The notes beneath the pieces were generated by a model that worked only from the letters and a program-made list of their open reading frames with translations, searched no databases and was not told where the DNA came from. DNA of 24,134 nt. Source: a virus. Positions 22,442 through 24,134 of this stretch are shown one piece after another; position 1 is the stretch's first letter, and the number at the start of each line of letters is the position of its first letter. A program made the translations under genes and the position numbers. Location of the stretch: positions 1-24,134 of IMG/VR virus record IMGVR_UViG_3300025684_000067; one strand, given 5' to 3'.

Positions 22442-22746
22442 TTATTGAAACTCCATATAAATTAAACGATGCAATTACACTAAAACTAACAGGCGGCGAT
22501 GAAGTTGTAGCAAGATTTGTCGAAGAAGACCAAACTACAATTACTATACAAAAGCCATTGGCATTGGTTGCATCTCCGCAAGGTATGGCGCTGGCACCTT
22601 TTGCTTTTACTATTGATCTGGATGTAAAACTTAAAATAAATAAAAGTACAGTAGTCTTTGTTTACAAAACACAAGCTGATATGGCAAGTCAATATATGAC
22701 AAGCACTAGTGGACTTCAGGCAGCACCTGCTAATTTTAAAATATAA
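22438..22746 (+). CDS. small beta-barrel, possible Sm-like (LSm) phage protein
   Basis: A 102-residue protein. ITLKLTGGDEVVARFVEEDQTTITIQKP at about 13-40 resembles the Sm1 strand pattern (a strand, G-(G/D)-x-(V/E), bent strand, loop with D, and strand), and the later DLDVKLKINKSTVVFV may be the second half of the barrel. The C-terminus is Ala/Ser-rich. Marine T4-like phages carry such Sm-like proteins. If the fold is right it would form a ring and bind RNA. The sequence between the two halves is longer than in Hfq, so the call is tentative. It overlaps the basic peptide gene. Confidence 0.5.
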   Translation: MIIETPYKLNDAITLKLTGGDEVVARFVEEDQTTITIQKPLALVASPQGMALAPFAFTIDLDVKLKINKSTVVFVYKTQADMASQYMTSTSGLQAAPANFKI

Positions 22747-22756
22747 AGTATTAGAT

Positions 22757-22918
22757 ATGCATAATATTGATATTAAACATTATGTAAAAAAATTAAAAGA
22801 GCACGAATCCCAACGGCTAAGCACCAATCAGCGTAATGCTTATTGGAAAAGTTATGAAATATCAAAACGAGATCCTTTTGTAACTTTCGACAACATTACT
22901 ATCAAAAGAAAGAAATAA
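22757..22918 (+). CDS. 53-residue basic hypothetical protein
   Basis: A basic, mostly helical 53-residue protein (HYVKKLKEHESQRLSTNQRN, then SYEISKRDPFVTFDNI). ATG 22757 lies ten bases after the preceding stop; the earlier in-frame TTG at 22709 is inside that gene. The ribosome site is weak. The stop is one base before the transporter start, so it belongs to the operon. No family recognised. Confidence 0.6.
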   Translation: MHNIDIKHYVKKLKEHESQRLSTNQRNAYWKSYEISKRDPFVTFDNITIKRKK

Positions 22919-22919
22919 T

Positions 22920-23891
22920 ATGTTTAGATTTTTTACAGAGAAGAAATGGCTTCTATGGTCATGGCTAGGAAGTATTGCAATTTTGAGTTCGTTGTGGATT
23001 CAAGTTAAAATTGATGTTAAAATCAACGAATGGTTCGGGTCGTTTTACGATATGATTCAACGTGCACTAGCAGAACCTAATGCAATCACTGCCGCAGAAT
23101 ACTGGAAAGGATTATTTGATTTTTTCTGGCTTGCTGGAATTTATGTTGCAATTGCAGTTGCAGTAAGTTTCTTTACCGCACACTATTTGTTCCGTTGGAG
23201 AGCAAGTATGGTAGAATGGTATCACAGTGTGTATGACAAAGCCCGCACAATTGAAGGCGCAGCACAGCGTGTACAAGAAGATACTATTAAGTTTAGTAGA
23301 ATTATGGAAAGTTTAGGAACAAGTTTTATTGAATCGATCATGGTTCTAGTACAGTTTGTTCCGATTCTACTAGGTCTGAGTGTAGGTATTCCGATCTTCT
23401 TCTTTGGTGATTGGCAGTATGGGCTTGTCACTGGTGCACTTGTTTGGAGTATTGGTGGAACTATTTTCCTAGTACTACTAGGATGGCTTTTGCGTCTAGT
23501 TGGCGTTGAATACGACCTTCAGAAAAAAGAAGCAGCATATCGTAAGATTCTAGTTATTGCTGAAGATAATAAAAAAGTGCGTCCAAAAAAAATTAACGAG
23601 TTGTTTGAAGATGTACGTGGGATTCACTTTAAAAGTTACTTGCGTTATCTTTATTTCAATATTGGGCGTGTTGCATACTTGCAGGCAAACGTGCTAAGTG
23701 CTTATGTATTTTTAGCACCAGCAATTATTGCAGGTGTAGTTACGTTAGGTGTAATGCAGCAAATTATTAGAGCATTTGGTCGAGTTGAAGGATCGATGCA
23801 ATATTTGCTCAAAGCATGGCCAACAATCATCGAACTGTTAAGTGTGTTTAAACGTTTAAGAGAGTTTGAACAACAAATAAAAGATAAATAA
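22920..23891 (+). CDS. sbmA: SbmA/BacA-type peptide transporter, N-terminally short
   Basis: A 323-residue membrane protein matching E. coli SbmA/BacA in distinctive places: HYLFRWRASM near 88-97, IEGAAQRVQEDT at 111-122, AAYRKILVIAED near 205-216, YLYFNIGRVAYLQ near 243-255 and TLGVMQQI with FGRVEGSMQYLL beyond. Hydrophobic helices lie around 10-28, 66-86, 135-155, 165-182 and 255-280. SbmA (406 residues) imports antibiotic peptides such as microcin B17 and proline-rich peptides, as a homodimer driven by proton gradient. The phage protein begins about 85-90 residues later, so it lacks the first helices. It follows the nrd cluster by one base. The role for the phage is unknown. Confidence 0.9.
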   Translation: MFRFFTEKKWLLWSWLGSIAILSSLWIQVKIDVKINEWFGSFYDMIQRALAEPNAITAAEYWKGLFDFFWLAGIYVAIAVAVSFFTAHYLFRWRASMVEWYHSVYDKARTIEGAAQRVQEDTIKFSRIMESLGTSFIESIMVLVQFVPILLGLSVGIPIFFFGDWQYGLVTGALVWSIGGTIFLVLLGWLLRLVGVEYDLQKKEAAYRKILVIAEDNKKVRPKKINELFEDVRGIHFKSYLRYLYFNIGRVAYLQANVLSAYVFLAPAIIAGVVTLGVMQQIIRAFGRVEGSMQYLLKAWPTIIELLSVFKRLREFEQQIKDK

Positions 23892-23905
23892 TTTTAAGAA
23901 AACAC

Positions 23906-23934
23906 TTGACATCTGGTACAACATGTACTATATT
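23906..23934 (+). promoter_or_regulatory. strong sigma70-type promoter ahead of a micro-ORF and tRNA
   Basis: TTGACA at 23906-23911, a 17-base spacer, then TATATT at 23929-23934. The spacer contains the palindrome GTACA-ACA-TGTAC at 23916-23928, placed where a repressor would compete with RNA polymerase. It is the best -35 in this window with that at 6049. Confidence 0.8.
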
Positions 23935-23961
23935 AAGTGTATAACAAAGAGAGATAATAAC

Positions 23962-24021
23962 ATGTCAAACACTACAACATATATTACTTGTTGGCCGCCA
24001 AGGGATTGGGGAATGTTTTGA
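23962..24021 (+). CDS. 19-residue Trp-containing leader-like micro-ORF
   Basis: ATG 23962 with a GAGAG-type ribosome site. The 19-codon peptide is MSNTTTYITCWPPRDWGMF and ends with TGA at 24019-24021. Two of its codons are TGG. After the TGA the frame continues for eight sense codons to TAA at 24046-24048. A terminator hairpin and a tRNA-Trp gene follow. The position and Trp content resemble an attenuator leader, but translation has not been shown. Confidence 0.45.
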   Translation: MSNTTTYITCWPPRDWGMF

Positions 24022-24051
24022 CGTGACTTTTTAATAAAGTTATTTTAAGCA

Positions 24052-24085
24052 AGCCCCTAGTGTTAATTCATTAGGGGCTTTTTTT
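24052..24085 (+). terminator. rho-independent terminator
   Basis: AGCCCCTA at 24052-24059 pairs with TAGGGGCT at 24072-24079, loop 12 bases, followed by T residues to 24085. It separates the micro-ORF from the tRNA gene. Confidence 0.85.
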
Positions 24086-24098
24086 ATGATAACTTTAC

Positions 24099-24134
24099 GA
24101 GGGTGTAGTGAAATGGTATCACGCTGGTCTCCAA
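24099..24134 (+). tRNA. tRNA-Trp (CCA), 5' half, cut by window edge
   Basis: The acceptor 5' strand GAGGGTG (24099-24105), TA, D-stem GTGA (24108-24111) pairing with TCAC (24119-24122) around a loop with GG, then G, anticodon stem CTGGT, and loop starting C-T-CCA-A. The anticodon CCA at 24131-24133 follows the invariant T at 24130 and reads UGG. The 3' half is beyond the window. Confidence 0.8.

Noticed and set aside
23883-23890. GATAAATA at the end of the SbmA gene
   Set aside because: It is formed by the last codons and stop, and the following unit has a clear sigma70-type promoter of its own; a real late start here remains possible but unsupported.
24099-24134. Reading the partial tRNA as tRNA-Gly(TCC)
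   Set aside because: Placing TCC as anticodon breaks the invariant T before it and the stem register; with CCA the D-stem, position 33 and loop all fit tRNA-Trp.
1-24134. CRISPR array, insertion sequence, integrase or attachment site
   Set aside because: No regularly spaced direct repeats, transposase or integrase motifs, or terminal inverted repeats were seen on either strand.

Overview
The window is a gene-dense, AT-rich stretch of a T4-like (Tevenvirinae/Kyanoviridae-type) marine myovirus genome. Evidence for this is a UvsW-type helicase, gp61-type primase, gp41-type DnaB-like helicase, a probable gp62 clamp-loader subunit, phage NrdA/NrdB/glutaredoxin, T4-like late promoters, a phage tRNA, and many small proteins of the kind shared by marine T4-like phages. 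The host is most likely a marine Gram-negative proteobacterium, because an SbmA/BacA transporter gene is carried; this is inference. All genes but one (4190-4540) lie on the plus strand, with overlaps and short gaps. No intergenic stretch exceeds 300 bases.

Layout: (1) 1-4193, an early/replication block: partial UvsW, a conserved unknown, gp62-like clamp loader, a C2HC zinc-finger protein, a HugZ-like FMN-barrel protein, a conserved small protein, and a miniature DnaE-like protein. (2) 4190-4540, the single minus-strand gene, convergent with the block before it. (3) 4601-6045, late genes: a BppU-like virion protein and an HExxH metallopeptidase with a capsid-targeting-like N-terminus. (4) 6085-9477, primase, helicase and a radical-SAM/twitch protein. 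(5) 9494-15825, a late block of small virion or internal-head proteins, an SGNH hydrolase, a coiled-coil/TM protein, and a Cys-rich protein with several possible prohead-protease sites. (6) 15871-16551, an early PD-(D/E)XK nuclease. (7) 16586-18595, a late pectate-lyase-fold tail spike and a companion. (8) 18630-23891, nucleotide metabolism (nrdA-nrdB-glutaredoxin), a 29-residue basic peptide, an Sm-like protein, a 53-residue protein, and an SbmA/BacA-like transporter. (9) 23906-24134, a sigma70 promoter, a Trp-containing micro-ORF, a terminator, and the 5' half of tRNA-Trp(CCA).

Two promoter classes interleave. Sigma70-like promoters (TTGACN, 17-base spacer, TATAAT-like) precede replication or early genes at 1083, 6085 and 15871 and the micro-ORF/tRNA unit at 23962. 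T4-late-like GATAAATA/AATAAATA boxes precede virion genes at 4601, 9494, 11684, 12042, 13971 and 16586. At three starts (6085, 9494, 15871) the predicted transcription start falls on or next to the ATG and no Shine-Dalgarno is visible, suggesting leaderless mRNAs.

The most noteworthy items are the 187-residue DnaE-derived protein that keeps DnaE motifs in order, the SbmA/BacA transporter, the basic-peptide/Sm-like pair, the capsid-targeted HExxH protein, the multi-site Cys-rich prohead protein, and the Trp-codon leader ahead of tRNA-Trp. Family assignments come from recognising motifs by eye. No database search was run.
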